DNA of 64,000 nt from positions 558,001 through 622,000 of the forward strand of contig CAVZDY010000003.1 in NCBI GenBank assembly GCA_963774195.1. The letters are read 5' to 3'. How positions within the stretch are numbered: the first letter of the stretch is position 1; every line of letters begins with the position of its first letter. Below are positions 32,978 through 42,910 of the stretch, one piece after another. Under the pieces are notes generated by a model. The model saw only the letters and a list, made by a program, of their open reading frames with translations, ran no database searches and was not told the origin of the DNA. This stretch comes from Roseiarcus sp963774195 (GTDB lineage Bacteria > Pseudomonadota > Alphaproteobacteria > Rhizobiales > Beijerinckiaceae). Made by a program: the position numbers and the translations under genes.

Positions 32978-34131
32978 GCGACCACCGCCGCGGCGACCCC
33001 TTCGAGCCGGTCGAGCGCGGCGTCGAGCGTCGCATCCTTTTTGGCAAAGCAGAAGCGGACGACGGTGCGGACCGGGCTTTCGGCATAGAACGCCGAAACC
33101 GGAATCGCCGCGACGCCGCGCTCTTCGACGAGCCATTGGCAGAAGGCGACGTCGTCGTCGCGGCCGAGCGCGGCGATGTCGATATTGAGGAAATAGGTTC
33201 CCGCGCTCGGCAGGACCTCGAAGCCGAGCTGCCTCAGGCCCGCGGCGAAGCGGTCGCGGCTACGCTGAAAGCCGGCGCGCATGTCGGCGAAATAGCCGTC
33301 GTCCTTCATCAAGCCATAGGCGACGGCCGATTGCAGATTGGGCGGCGTCGTGAAGGTGATGAACTGATGGGCTCTGGCGAGAACCCGCAGGATGGCCGGA
33401 GTGGCGCAGACGAAGCCGACCTTCCAGCCGGTGAGGGAGAAGATCTTGCCCGCCGAGCCGATCTTGACGGCTCGCTCGCGCATCCCCTCCATCGCAATGA
33501 GGGGGACATGGCGGCGCTCGTCGAAGAGGACGTGCTCCCAGACTTCGTCGCAGAGCGCGATCACGTCGTGTTTGACGCAGGCCCTGGCGAGAATCTCGAG
33601 GGATTCGCTGCGGTAGACGACGCCGGCGGGGTTGAGCGGATTGTTGAAAAGGACGACCCGGGTGCGCGGCGAGAACGCCGCCTCGAGCTCCGCCTCGTCG
33701 AAGGTCCAAAACGGCGGCTTCAGCGTGACGAACTTCGGGACGCCGCCGGCGCGTCGCACCAGCGGCAGATAGGCGTCGTACATCGGCTGGAACAGCACGA
33801 CCTCATCGCCGGGCTCGATCAGCGCAAGCAGCGCGCCGGCAAGGGCCTCCGTCGCGCCCGACGTCACCATGATCTCGCGCTCGGCGTCGAGGTCGAGGCC
33901 CTGGAAACGACTATAATGATCGGCGATCGCACTGCGCAACTCGGGCAGGCCGAGCATCGGCGGATATTGATTCCAGCCGTCGACCGCCGCCTGCGCCGCC
34001 TTGGCGCGCACGTCGCTCGGGCCGGGATCGTCGGGGAAGCCTTGGCCGAGATTGACCGCGTCATGGTCCCGAGCGAGCCGAGACATCACTTCGAAGACGC
34101 TCGTGCCAATGTCGGCGAAGATCGAATTCAT
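32974..34131 (-). CDS. PLP-dependent class I/II aminotransferase
   Basis: The product is 385 residues of the fold-type I family. It carries NLGQGFPD near residue 28, YPPMLGLPELRSAIA, VTSGATEAL, NNPLNPAGVVY, DEVWEHVLFD, and the PLP-lysine segment SAGKIFSLTGWKVGF. It is most like kynurenine/methionine aminotransferases (YbdL group). The upstream ribosome-binding site is weak. It is translationally coupled to the solute-binding protein gene, which is unusual for an aminotransferase of this kind. Confidence 0.9.
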   Translation of the reverse strand: MNSIFADIGTSVFEVMSRLARDHDAVNLGQGFPDDPGPSDVRAKAAQAAVDGWNQYPPMLGLPELRSAIADHYSRFQGLDLDAEREIMVTSGATEALAGALLALIEPGDEVVLFQPMYDAYLPLVRRAGGVPKFVTLKPPFWTFDEAELEAAFSPRTRVVLFNNPLNPAGVVYRSESLEILARACVKHDVIALCDEVWEHVLFDERRHVPLIAMEGMRERAVKIGSAGKIFSLTGWKVGFVCATPAILRVLARAHQFITFTTPPNLQSAVAYGLMKDDGYFADMRAGFQRSRDRFAAGLRQLGFEVLPSAGTYFLNIDIAALGRDDDVAFCQWLVEERGVAAIPVSAFYAESPVRTVVRFCFAKKDATLDAALDRLEGVAAAVVA

Positions 34132-34210
34132 GCACGCTCGCTTGTTAACCCGTAGCGCGGTTCTATCCGAAAAATTTGCGGCGTGGTATCGGGCGGCGAT
34201 TGCGCTGGAG

Positions 34211-34777
34211 CTAGGAATTGGCGCCAGGGTCAGCGCCCTGATCGGCCGAACTCGGCGAACGGATCGAGAGCCACACCATCATGTCCCAGGCGTTGCGCAA
34301 GGCCGCAGCGAGGAGAATCATGAAGGCTGCGGCGATGAGTTTGGCGGCGGTTGCCGGCTGTCCGGCGAGCGCAACCCCCGTGGCAGCCAGTAATAAGAGA
34401 TACCCGAACGCGGGGGCCAACGCGTAGAAGATGCGGTCTTCCCAGTCGAGGGTCGACGCGAAGCGCTGCACGATCAAGGCGAGCACGCGCCCGCAATAGA
34501 CGAGACCCGCGAGGCCGCCGAGGCCGAGAAAGCCAGCGAGGCTCCGCGGGCTGTGGTCCGGGATCGTGAGGATGATCGAGGCGAAGAGGGGCGAGGCGAA
34601 ATGCACGACCGTGGGCGTGATGAACGCTCGCAAAGGCCCAATGTACTTTTCATTGAAGAGACTCGCCCCGATCGAAGCGGCGACGAACATCAGGCCGAGC
34701 AGCGTTGCCGACGCCGTGCCGACAAGGAGATAGAAGTCCCGCCAGTCGTGCAGGGTTTCCATCAGGGAAGGGGTCAT
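34211..34777 (-). CDS. hypothetical integral membrane protein
   Basis: The product is 188 residues with about four membrane segments: YLLVGTASATLLGLMFVAASIG, VVHFASPLFASIILTI, GFLGLGGLAGLVYCGRVLAL and the paired C-terminal helices. No catalytic motif is visible and I do not recognise a named family, although DWRDFYLLVGTASATLLGLMFVA is a layout seen in many rhizobial hypothetical proteins. It is divergent from cobU across a 111-base gap. Confidence 0.7.
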   Translation of the reverse strand: MTPSLMETLHDWRDFYLLVGTASATLLGLMFVAASIGASLFNEKYIGPLRAFITPTVVHFASPLFASIILTIPDHSPRSLAGFLGLGGLAGLVYCGRVLALIVQRFASTLDWEDRIFYALAPAFGYLLLLAATGVALAGQPATAAKLIAAAFMILLAAALRNAWDMMVWLSIRSPSSADQGADPGANS

Positions 34778-34888
34778 GGCGATCGTCGGTCCTCAACCGT
34801 GCTGACCTCGAACCTAGCAAAATGCACCCTGAAGGAAAGCGGCGCTTCGCCGCGTTGCCTTGCGGCGCGCGCCGTGAGACGAAGTCGC

Positions 34889-35455
34889 ATGGAATCGTCC
34901 ACCTCGACGCCGATCGAATGCCGGGCCGTGCTGGTTCTCGGCGGCGCCCGCTCGGGCAAGAGCCGCTATGCGCAGGCGCTGGCGGAAGGCTGCTCGGCGG
35001 AGCGGCTCTATCTCGCGACGGCGGTCGCCGGCGACGCCGAGATGGCGGCGCGAATCGCCCGCCATCAGGACGAGCGGGGCGAAGGATGGCGCACGCGGGA
35101 GGAGCCTCTGGAGCTAGGCGGCGCGCTCGGTGCGGAAGCGCAAGAAGGACGCGTCGTGCTCGTGGATTGCGTCACGATCTGGCTCAGCAACGTGCTGCTC
35201 GCCGGGATGGACCCGGCCGAGCGCATCGCGGAGCTCGCCGCGACGGTGGCTCGGCTGAGCGGCCCGGCAGTGTTGGTCTCCAACGAGGTCGGCGCGGGGA
35301 TCGTCCCGTCGACTTCCCTTGGGCGGGAATTCCGGGACTGGCAGGGCCGCGCCAACCAGGAACTTGCCCGGGTCTGCGGCGCTGTGATCTTCGTCGCCGC
35401 CGGTCTTCCGACGCTGCTCAAACCCACGCCGAGACCGGCTTTGCGGTTGGCATGA
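34889..35455 (+). CDS. cobU: adenosylcobinamide kinase / adenosylcobinamide-phosphate guanylyltransferase
   Basis: The product is 188 residues, full length for CobU/CobP. The P-loop GGARSGKSRYA is at residues about 18-28, then VDCVTIWLSNVL, VSNEVGAGIVPSTSLGREFRDWQGRANQ and the C-terminal VAAGLPTLLK. It phosphorylates adenosylcobinamide and transfers GMP to it in B12 nucleotide-loop assembly. No other cobalamin gene is nearby, so it is a detached member of the pathway. The start ATG at 34889 is chosen because it gives the usual short N-terminus. Confidence 0.92.
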   Translation: MESSTSTPIECRAVLVLGGARSGKSRYAQALAEGCSAERLYLATAVAGDAEMAARIARHQDERGEGWRTREEPLELGGALGAEAQEGRVVLVDCVTIWLSNVLLAGMDPAERIAELAATVARLSGPAVLVSNEVGAGIVPSTSLGREFRDWQGRANQELARVCGAVIFVAAGLPTLLKPTPRPALRLA

Positions 35456-35516
35456 TTAGGCAAAGTCGAGGAATTTCCTGGCGACTTAGCGGGACCCTGG
35501 GCTAGCATTCCGCGCC

Positions 35517-36269
35517 ATGCTGCGCCTGTTCGAACGCCGACCTACGGCTGCTCCCGTCGCGCAAATCGAAATCGCGCACGACGGGCAGGTTTTTCGCATT
35601 GCCCTCAAACGCGTCGCCACTTCGCGCCGCTTTACATTGCGCGTGAGAGCGGCGACGCGCGACGTGCTCCTCACAATGCCCTCGCGCACCACCCTCAAAT
35701 CGGCGCGCGAGTTCGCCGAGCGGCACGCAGCCTGGATCGGGGTGCGTCTGGCGCGCCTGCCGCGCCCGGTCGCTTTTATCCAGGCGGCCAAGACTCCGCT
35801 GCGCGGCGTCGATCACACCATCGTGCATCGGCCGGGCGAGCGCGGCGTCGTCTGGACGGAAATCGGCGCGCAGGGACCGTTGATCTGTGTGACCGGGGAC
35901 AAGCCGCACATCTCGCGGCGCGTCAGCGACTTCCTGAAGCGGGAGGCGCGCAAAGACATCGAGGCGGCCGTCGCCCGCCACGCGGCGAGACTCGGCGTCG
36001 CGCCGCGCCGCATCACTCTGCGAGACACCGTCAGCCGTTGGGGCTCATGCTCGTCGACGGGGGCGCTGAATTTCTCGTGGCGGTTAATTCTGGCGCCGCC
36101 GGAAATTCTCGATTACCTCGCCGCCCACGAGGTCGCGCACATCGTCCACATGAACCATTCGCCGATGTTCTGGAAGCTGACCCGCCGTCTGTTTCCCGAG
36201 ACGGAGACAGCGGAGGCGTGGCTCAAGGCGCATGGCGCCAATCTGCATCGCTTCGGCGCGGCGGAGTGA
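35517..36269 (+). CDS. SprT-like / YgjP-type zinc metallopeptidase
   Basis: The product is 250 residues. The zinc site is HEVAH (His204, Glu205, His208) followed by HMNHSPMFW, with His214 a likely third ligand. It is preceded by the family hallmark RWGSCSSTGALNFSWRLILAP. The N-terminal part has the beta-strand pattern RRFTLRVRAATRDVLLTMP. Members (DUF45/YgjP, also called WSS1/SprT-like) are presumed cytosolic proteases or DNA-protein crosslink peptidases. The physiological substrate is unknown. Confidence 0.9.
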   Translation: MLRLFERRPTAAPVAQIEIAHDGQVFRIALKRVATSRRFTLRVRAATRDVLLTMPSRTTLKSAREFAERHAAWIGVRLARLPRPVAFIQAAKTPLRGVDHTIVHRPGERGVVWTEIGAQGPLICVTGDKPHISRRVSDFLKREARKDIEAAVARHAARLGVAPRRITLRDTVSRWGSCSSTGALNFSWRLILAPPEILDYLAAHEVAHIVHMNHSPMFWKLTRRLFPETETAEAWLKAHGANLHRFGAAE

Positions 36270-36276
36270 GAGCGCC

Positions 36277-37065
36277 TTAGGCGAAGCCGTCGATCGCGTC
36301 GAACAGCAGCGCGAGATCCTGCGGGCGCGAGAGGCGGTGGTCACCATCCTTGATCAGGGTCAGCGTGACCGGATCTCCCGCCATGTGCTCGACCAAAGTG
36401 AGCGTGTGGCGGTAAGGGACATCCTCATCCAGCATGCCCTGGAGAACCCGCAACGGGCAGAAACTGCGCACCATGCGCCCCAGCAGCAGATGGTTGCGGC
36501 CGTCCTCGATCAACGCCCGGGTAATGAGATAGGGCTCGTCAGAGTAGGCAGACGGGCGGCGCCAAGCGCCTTCAACTTCGATCGAACGGCGGGCTTCCGG
36601 CGGCGCCTTCGCCCACATCAGCGCTTCGGTGAAATCGACCGCCGGGGCGATCAGGACCATGCCGGCCAGACGCGAGGCTTCTGCGTGGGCTTCAAAGAAG
36701 CGGGCGGCGAGCAAAGCGAGATAGCCGCCCATCGAAGAGCCGACCAGAATTTGCGGGCCTTCGGTCGCCGTCCGGATTACGGCGAGGCTCTCCTCCAGCC
36801 AGCGCGAGACGGTCCCGTCTTCGAAGCGGCCTTCAGACGCGCCATGACCGGAATAGTCGAACCGCAGCAGCGCTTGGCCGCGCGCGCCGCAGTGCTCGTC
36901 AAGTGCGGCGGCCTTGGTCGAGGTCATTTCGGACTTGAAGCCGCCGAGCCAAACGACGCCGGGTAGGTTGGAGCGGGTGGCCGGGCGGCGCCGGTACGCG
37001 ACGCGGCGGTGCGCAGCGCCTTCGCCGACATCGAGGTATTGCGGATCGTCCGTTATCACGCTCAA
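36277..37065 (-). CDS. alpha/beta hydrolase (ABHD10-like)
   Basis: The product is up to 262 residues. The nucleophile elbow is GSSMGG with Ser111. An RFDYSGHGASEG motif precedes it, and a GDHRLSRPQD segment near the C-terminus holds the catalytic His. The acidic member is probably in DEDVPY. The layout resembles ABHD10/serine esterases that cleave acyl or glucuronide esters. Both a TTG at 37065 and a GTG at 37059 are possible starts with the same GGAGG. It converges on the metallopeptidase gene with seven bases between stops. Confidence 0.87.
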   Translation of the reverse strand: MSVITDDPQYLDVGEGAAHRRVAYRRRPATRSNLPGVVWLGGFKSEMTSTKAAALDEHCGARGQALLRFDYSGHGASEGRFEDGTVSRWLEESLAVIRTATEGPQILVGSSMGGYLALLAARFFEAHAEASRLAGMVLIAPAVDFTEALMWAKAPPEARRSIEVEGAWRRPSAYSDEPYLITRALIEDGRNHLLLGRMVRSFCPLRVLQGMLDEDVPYRHTLTLVEHMAGDPVTLTLIKDGDHRLSRPQDLALLFDAIDGFA

Positions 37066-37189
37066 ATCGCCTCCGAGGCGTTTGCGCCGCTCGACAACAC
37101 GGCGCTTGCGACGGATTGGCCGAGCAGCGAGCGCCCGTCAATGGGCTCGGCGCCGCCGAGGGCGCTCAATTTCGTCAGAGGTCCAGCAA

Positions 37190-37651
37190 ATGCCTGATGC
37201 TTTCTCCATCCGCCCGCTCGCCCGAGAGGACGCCCCGCAATGGGAGGTTTTGTGGGAGGGCTACAACGCGTTCTATGGGCGTGCGGGCGCTACGGCGCTC
37301 CCCGAGGAGGTCACACGCATGACCTGGGCTCGCTTCTTTGACGCCTATGAGCCGATGCACGCGCTTGTCGCGGCGGAGAACGGCCGCTTGCTCGGCCTCG
37401 TTCACTACATCTTTCATCGCAGCACCATCTCGATCGCGCCGAACTGCTACCTGCAGGACTTGTTCACTCGCGAGGACGGGAGAGGCCGTGGCGTCGGCCG
37501 TGCGCTCATCCACGCTGTTTATGAACGCGCGCAAGCTGCTGGATCTCCACGCGTCTATTGGCTGACGCACGAGACCAACCACGTCGCTCGGCGGCTCTAC
37601 GACGAGGTCGCGGAAAACTCTGGCTTCATCGTGTACCGCAAGATGCTTTGA
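37190..37651 (+). CDS. GNAT-family N-acetyltransferase
   Basis: The product is 153 residues with AGAGG eight bases before the ATG at 37190. It shows IRPLAREDAPQWEVLW at the N-terminus, the acetyl-CoA loop DLFTREDGRGRGVGRALIHAV (R/Q-x-x-G-x-G/A type), and YWLTHETNHVARRLYDEVAENSGFIVY at the end. This is the common small cytoplasmic GNAT form whose substrate (amine, antibiotic or protein) cannot be deduced. It is divergent from the hydrolase gene. Confidence 0.9.
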   Translation: MPDAFSIRPLAREDAPQWEVLWEGYNAFYGRAGATALPEEVTRMTWARFFDAYEPMHALVAAENGRLLGLVHYIFHRSTISIAPNCYLQDLFTREDGRGRGVGRALIHAVYERAQAAGSPRVYWLTHETNHVARRLYDEVAENSGFIVYRKML

Positions 37652-37704
37652 CGCGGGCCGCCGGGCGTCAGCGCCGCCGCGTCGCGCGACGGCGCTAGCC
37701 GACT

Positions 37705-38607
37705 TCACTTGATGAACGATCCGTCGCGCAGATCCGTCAGCGCCTGCCGGATTTCGGCCTGGGTGTTCATGACGATCGGGCCATGCCAGGCGATCGGCTC
37801 GCGTAATGGGCGGCCCGAGACGAGCAGGAAGCGCACGCCCTGCTCGCCGGCCTGGACAACCACCTCGTCGCCCGAATCGAACACGACCAGCGAACGGTCG
37901 CCGACCGGATCGCGCACGATAATCTCCTCGCCGTCGACCTCCGTCTCGCGCAGCGCGCCGAAAGGCTTCGATGCGCCGGCGAACGACGCCGACCCTTCGA
38001 AGATATAGGCGAACGCCTGCCGGTACGTCTCGACGGGCAGCACCTTCCGCTTGCCCGGCGGCACATAAATGTCGAGGTAGCGCGGCTCCGCGGCGACCCC
38101 GTCGACCGGGCCGGTCTTGCCCCAAAAGTCGCCGCAGATGACCCGCACGCGCGTGCCATCATCGTCGATGACTTCGGGGATGGCCGTGCCGGGGACGTCC
38201 TGGTAGCGCGGCGCCGCCATCTTCAGGTTGGAGGGCAGGTTGGCCCAAAGCTGAAAGCCGTGCATGCGCCCGAGATTGTCTCCCTTCGGCATCTCCTGGT
38301 GCAGGATGCCGCGCCCGGCGGTCATCCATTGCACGTCGCCTGCGCCGAGGACGCCCTGGTTGCCGAGGCTGTCGCCATGCGCGACCGAGCCGGCGAGGAC
38401 ATAGGTGATCGTCTCGATGCCGCGGTGGGGATGCCAGGGGAACCCGGCGAGATAGTCGCTGGGGCGATCGTTACGGAAGTCGTCCATCATCAGGAACGGA
38501 TCAAAATCGGAGGTGTCGCCGAATCCGAACGCGCGCCGCAGATGGACGCCGGCGCCCTCTAGCGTGGGGCGGGATTGGGAAATGCGCTTGACGGGCCGAA
38601 TGGACAT
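37705..38607 (-). CDS. pirin family protein
   Basis: The product is 300 residues from the ATG 38607, with AAAGG seven bases upstream. It is a bicupin. The metal-binding cupin carries FPWHPHRGIETITYVLAGSVAHGDSLGN and QWMTAGRGILHQEMP, with the His/His/His/Glu iron-ligand layout of pirins. The second half contains the pirin C-terminal domain (LREPIAWHGPIVMN). Several bacterial pirins have quercetinase activity or modulate metabolism through binding partners. The role here is open. Confidence 0.92.
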   Translation of the reverse strand: MSIRPVKRISQSRPTLEGAGVHLRRAFGFGDTSDFDPFLMMDDFRNDRPSDYLAGFPWHPHRGIETITYVLAGSVAHGDSLGNQGVLGAGDVQWMTAGRGILHQEMPKGDNLGRMHGFQLWANLPSNLKMAAPRYQDVPGTAIPEVIDDDGTRVRVICGDFWGKTGPVDGVAAEPRYLDIYVPPGKRKVLPVETYRQAFAYIFEGSASFAGASKPFGALRETEVDGEEIIVRDPVGDRSLVVFDSGDEVVVQAGEQGVRFLLVSGRPLREPIAWHGPIVMNTQAEIRQALTDLRDGSFIK

Positions 38608-38694
38608 TGTGTCGCCTTTCTGGCTACGAGTTGCGCTGAATTTGGTATGCGCTATCCCACTTGTCCAGAAAACTTGCTTGCATCCGTGCAAGGT

Positions 38695-39609
38695 CTAATT
38701 GCAGGAATCCGGCCGCCCGCCAATGAATTCGGTCGCCGCCGCGCCGGCTGCGCAAGCGGTTTCGAGGCATTCCTCGATCGGCGCGTCGCGCAGCTTGGCG
38801 GCAAGAAAGGCGGCGACGAAGGCGTCGCCCGCGCCTGTGCTGTCGACTGTTTTCGCTATGGGCGCCGGCACACGCCAACGCCGCTCGCCCTCGATGGCTT
38901 CGGCGCCCTTCGCACCGCGCTTGATGACGACGAGCGGGTAGTGGGCGGCGAGGCGGACGGCTTGAGCTTCGGGATCGTCCGTTTGCGCCAGCACCGCGGC
39001 TTCCTCGCTGTTGGGAAACAGCATCGTCGCTCCGCGGGTCCATGCGAGGAAATTGGCGGCCCCTATTTCTCGTAGGAATTCGCCCGACGCCGGGTCGACC
39101 CCGATCGGGCGGCCGGCCGCTCGCGCGATGACGCCAATCGCCGCCGCGCGTGGCGATGGCGAGACGAAGGAATAGCCGGAGAGGTGGACAATGGCCGCCC
39201 CGGCGAGGAGCGCATCCGGGATATCGGCGGCCTCCAGCGCCTCGTTGGCGCCCCGGTCGGTCAGAAAGCTGCGCTCGCCGGTCGGGTCGACGAGCGCGAT
39301 CAACCGCCCCGTCTCATGCCGTGGATCAGCCGCGAGCGTTGGTTCGACGCCCGCCTTTCGGAACCGCTCGCTCTCGTGGTCGCAGTCAGCGGCGCCAACC
39401 CGGCCGACGAAGTCGACGCGGACGCCGAAGTGGGCGAGCCACACCGCCTGATTCGCCGCCGAGCCGCCGGGCCGCGTCGCGATCGAAGCGCGCCGATCCG
39501 AGCCGATGGCGAGCGAACCTTCGGGGCGAACGATTGTGTCGATCATGACGTCGCCGATGACGAGGGCCCGCGGGCCGCGCGGCGCTGGCGCGAGGGCCTG
39601 CGCACTCAT
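38695..39609 (-). CDS. psuK: PfkB-family sugar kinase, probable pseudouridine kinase
   Basis: The product is 304 residues, beginning one base after the psuG stop. PfkB signatures are TRPGGSAANQAVWLAHFG near residue 47 and DSTGAGDAFVAAFLAAKL near 250, with the catalytic Asp in GAGD. It phosphorylates a nucleoside or sugar. The tight pairing with psuG argues for pseudouridine as the substrate, giving pseudouridine 5'-phosphate. Family is certain and the substrate is inferred from context. Confidence 0.85.
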   Translation of the reverse strand: MSAQALAPAPRGPRALVIGDVMIDTIVRPEGSLAIGSDRRASIATRPGGSAANQAVWLAHFGVRVDFVGRVGAADCDHESERFRKAGVEPTLAADPRHETGRLIALVDPTGERSFLTDRGANEALEAADIPDALLAGAAIVHLSGYSFVSPSPRAAAIGVIARAAGRPIGVDPASGEFLREIGAANFLAWTRGATMLFPNSEEAAVLAQTDDPEAQAVRLAAHYPLVVIKRGAKGAEAIEGERRWRVPAPIAKTVDSTGAGDAFVAAFLAAKLRDAPIEECLETACAAGAAATEFIGGRPDSCN

Positions 39610-39610
39610 C

Positions 39611-40528
<918 letters not shown>

Positions 40529-40669
40529 GGCCTTTCCTCCCAGTCACGGCGCGGCAAAGGCGACCTCCTTATCAGCACTGGCGCCGCCTTCAAACAGGAA
40601 ACCAGGCGCCTTCCGCCCTTTACCGGGTGAGCGAATGGGGTACCCTGCTGGAAATCGCTAGAGGCCGAT

Positions 40670-41353
40670 ATGGACGAAGGAAAGCCGGACCACCTGAAAT
40701 CCGCTCCGACCACGCTGCGGTCGGCGATCCGGCGCGCGCGGGTCGAGAGTGCAGAGCAGAGCGAAGCGGTGGCGGAATTGCGGGAGGCCGAAATCGCGCG
40801 GCTCGAATTGTTGCTGGAGGCGGTTCGGCCGGTGCTCGACCAGGCTCCCGACGGGACCGAACTGTTCGACCCGGGCCTTGCGCACGGCGAGCGGCCACGG
40901 CTGTTTCTCGACATGATCAGCTTCGTCGAACTCGGACACGATCGACGGACCTATCGGTTCTTCCAGGACACCCGCCACGGCCGCGTTCTTATTGCGGAAA
41001 GCCCGTTGATCGAGCGCATCGTCCTCGCGATGACCAACTACATCGCGCGTCGGCTCGTCGAGCGCGAGCAGGCGCTCGCCTCGGATTGGCGCAGCCGCGA
41101 AACGCTGCCGGGTTCGTCAAAAGCGCCGGCGCCCGGCGCGCGGACGGCGGCCAAGGCCGGAGGCCCCGCGCAAGTGAAGGCCGTCGCCAAGAAGCGCGGG
41201 TGGTTGGCGGCGGCCGGAGACCTCTTCGGTTTTCTGCTGCTGACGCTCGGCGCGATCACCTTCATCGCGCTCGTTGCAGCCGGCGCGTTCGCCGCCTGGG
41301 AGACCTGGGGCAGGGCCGTTTGGTCCGCCCGGTTCGGGCCGCCGCCGATCTAG
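40670..41353 (+). CDS. hypothetical protein with C-terminal membrane anchor
   Basis: The product is 227 residues. The N-terminal half is charged and helical (RSAIRRARVESAEQSEAVAELREAEIARLELLLEAV), followed by a more ordered part (RPRLFLDMISFVELGHDRRTYRFFQDTRHGRVLIAESP). One hydrophobic span lies near the C-terminus (FGFLLLTLGAITFIALVAAGAFAA). No enzyme motif is seen and I do not recognise a family name. It is divergent from psuG and its stop overlaps the stop of the leftward phosphoesterase gene by 4 bases. Confidence 0.7.
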   Translation: MDEGKPDHLKSAPTTLRSAIRRARVESAEQSEAVAELREAEIARLELLLEAVRPVLDQAPDGTELFDPGLAHGERPRLFLDMISFVELGHDRRTYRFFQDTRHGRVLIAESPLIERIVLAMTNYIARRLVEREQALASDWRSRETLPGSSKAPAPGARTAAKAGGPAQVKAVAKKRGWLAAAGDLFGFLLLTLGAITFIALVAAGAFAAWETWGRAVWSARFGPPPI

Positions 41354-42252
41354 AGGGTCGGCGGCTCCCGCTCGCCGATGTCGTCGCGTCCCGGCAGCAT
41401 CCCGCGAGCGCGGACGCCAATCCGCCACAGCGCGCCCTGCCGCTCCAGCTTTATGAGATGATAGGAGCCCCGCTGACGCAGGTCGGGCGAGGCGGCGATC
41501 GCGGACGGCACGCCGAGAATCGGAATGCGGCGGCTCTCGAGGCGCGCCTTGGGCGAGGCGAGCAAATGGACCATTCGCTTATGCGTATGGCCGTGCAGGA
41601 TCGCCTCGGCGCCGAAGCGCAGGACCACAGCCTCCAAAGCCCGTGCATCGGTCAGCCCGCGCAGAGGCGGCCCGCCGCGCGACATCGGGGGGTGGTGGAT
41701 GAGAATGACGCGAGCGAGGCCCTGCGCACCCGTCTCTTCGAGTAGGCGGCCGAGTTGCACGATCTGTCGCGCGCCAAGCCGGCCGGTGGCCATCAGCGGT
41801 CCGGTCGGGACCCCTGAACTCAGGCCGATCAACGCCACGTCCCCCCGGACGCGCAGAAAGGGAAAGCCGTGCTGCCCGGGCGTGTCGCCGCTCGTCCAGG
41901 GCGCGAAGGTCTCCGCCAGACCCTCCATCGCGTCGCGCACGTAGGCGTCATGATTGCCGGGGGTGAAGCTGACGTCCGCGGGTTCGCCCAAGGCGCGCAT
42001 CCACGCGGCGGCGCGGCGAAATTCGATGGGCAGCCCGATGTTGACGACGTCGCCGGTCATTGCGACATGGTCCGGCTTCTGGGCGCGCAGATCGGCCACG
42101 AGACGCCCGAGCATCGTCATGTCGTTGAGCCGTTCGCGCCCGCGCTTCCAATTGACGTATCCCATGAAGCGCTTGAGATGCATTTCGCGGAGCCTGGGCC
42201 AGGGCGCCGGCCCGAGATGGGCGTCGGAGAGATGCGCGATCGTGAAGCTCAT
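41350..42252 (-). CDS. metallophosphoesterase (calcineurin-like, 3',5'-cAMP phosphodiesterase-like)
   Basis: The product is 300 residues with the whole calcineurin-fold metal set: HLSDAHLG (D-x-H), TGDVVN (GD), TPGNHDAYV (GNHD), ILIHHPP and ILHGHTHK (GHTH). The order matches class III phosphodiesterases such as CpdA. The substrate could be a cyclic nucleotide or another phosphodiester. It is leftward, tail-to-tail with the membrane-anchored hypothetical gene. Confidence 0.9.
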   Translation of the reverse strand: MSFTIAHLSDAHLGPAPWPRLREMHLKRFMGYVNWKRGRERLNDMTMLGRLVADLRAQKPDHVAMTGDVVNIGLPIEFRRAAAWMRALGEPADVSFTPGNHDAYVRDAMEGLAETFAPWTSGDTPGQHGFPFLRVRGDVALIGLSSGVPTGPLMATGRLGARQIVQLGRLLEETGAQGLARVILIHHPPMSRGGPPLRGLTDARALEAVVLRFGAEAILHGHTHKRMVHLLASPKARLESRRIPILGVPSAIAASPDLRQRGSYHLIKLERQGALWRIGVRARGMLPGRDDIGEREPPTL

Positions 42253-42350
42253 GGACGGGTCGTTCCGAATCGTCTCGGGCGGCGCTAGGACTGGATCGGA
42301 GAGCGGGATTGGCCGAGCCCTGCCGACCCTTAAGGGAGACGCGTTCGTCG

Positions 42351-42833
42351 ATGCAAGGACAAAGCCGCCGCTCGCTGCGCGAGCGCCTCACGACCCGGAT
42401 CGCCCATATGAGCTTTCTCCTCACGCGTCCGTTGACGCTGGGGGTGCGGGCGGCCGTCGTAGACGACGCCGGCGCGGTCCTTCTCGTGAAGCATGGCTAT
42501 GTCGCTGGCTGGCATATGCCGGGCGGCGGCGTCGAGGTGGGCGAAACGTGCGAAACCGCGCTCGCTCGGGAGCTCGCCGAGGAAGCGAATGTCGTTCTCG
42601 ACGAGCCGCCGCGGCTGCACGGCCTGTTCTTCAACGCCAACATCTCGCGCCGGGATCACGTCGCGGTCTTTGTCGCGCGCCGCTTCCGGGTGCTCGGAGA
42701 GCGTGCGCCGGACCGGGAGATTCTGGAGGCGCGCTTCTTTCCGCGCGACGCCTTGCCGCGGGACGTCACCCGCGCAACGCGAGCGCGGCTCGCCGAGATC
42801 TTCGACGGCGCGCCTGTCGCTACGCTCTGGTGA
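42351..42833 (+). CDS. Nudix hydrolase
   Basis: The product is 160 residues from the ATG at 42351. The Nudix box (GGGVEVGETCETALARELAEEANV, residues about 58-81) matches G-x5-E-x7-RE-x2-EE-x-G/A-hydrophobic. Strands before it (VRAAVVDDAGAVLLVKHGY, GWHMPGG) and the C-terminal EARFFPRDALPRD fit the small NUDIX family. It hydrolyses a nucleoside diphosphate derivative, with identity unknown. A TTG at 42309 is a possible earlier start but has no better ribosome-binding site. Confidence 0.88.
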   Translation: MQGQSRRSLRERLTTRIAHMSFLLTRPLTLGVRAAVVDDAGAVLLVKHGYVAGWHMPGGGVEVGETCETALARELAEEANVVLDEPPRLHGLFFNANISRRDHVAVFVARRFRVLGERAPDREILEARFFPRDALPRDVTRATRARLAEIFDGAPVATLW

Positions 42834-42910
42834 GGTAAGAGCGGCCACTTTCCGGGCGGGCCCCGCCATGCTAGAGGGCCGTCCCGCTTATTTTCTGCGT
42901 CGGACCGCCT

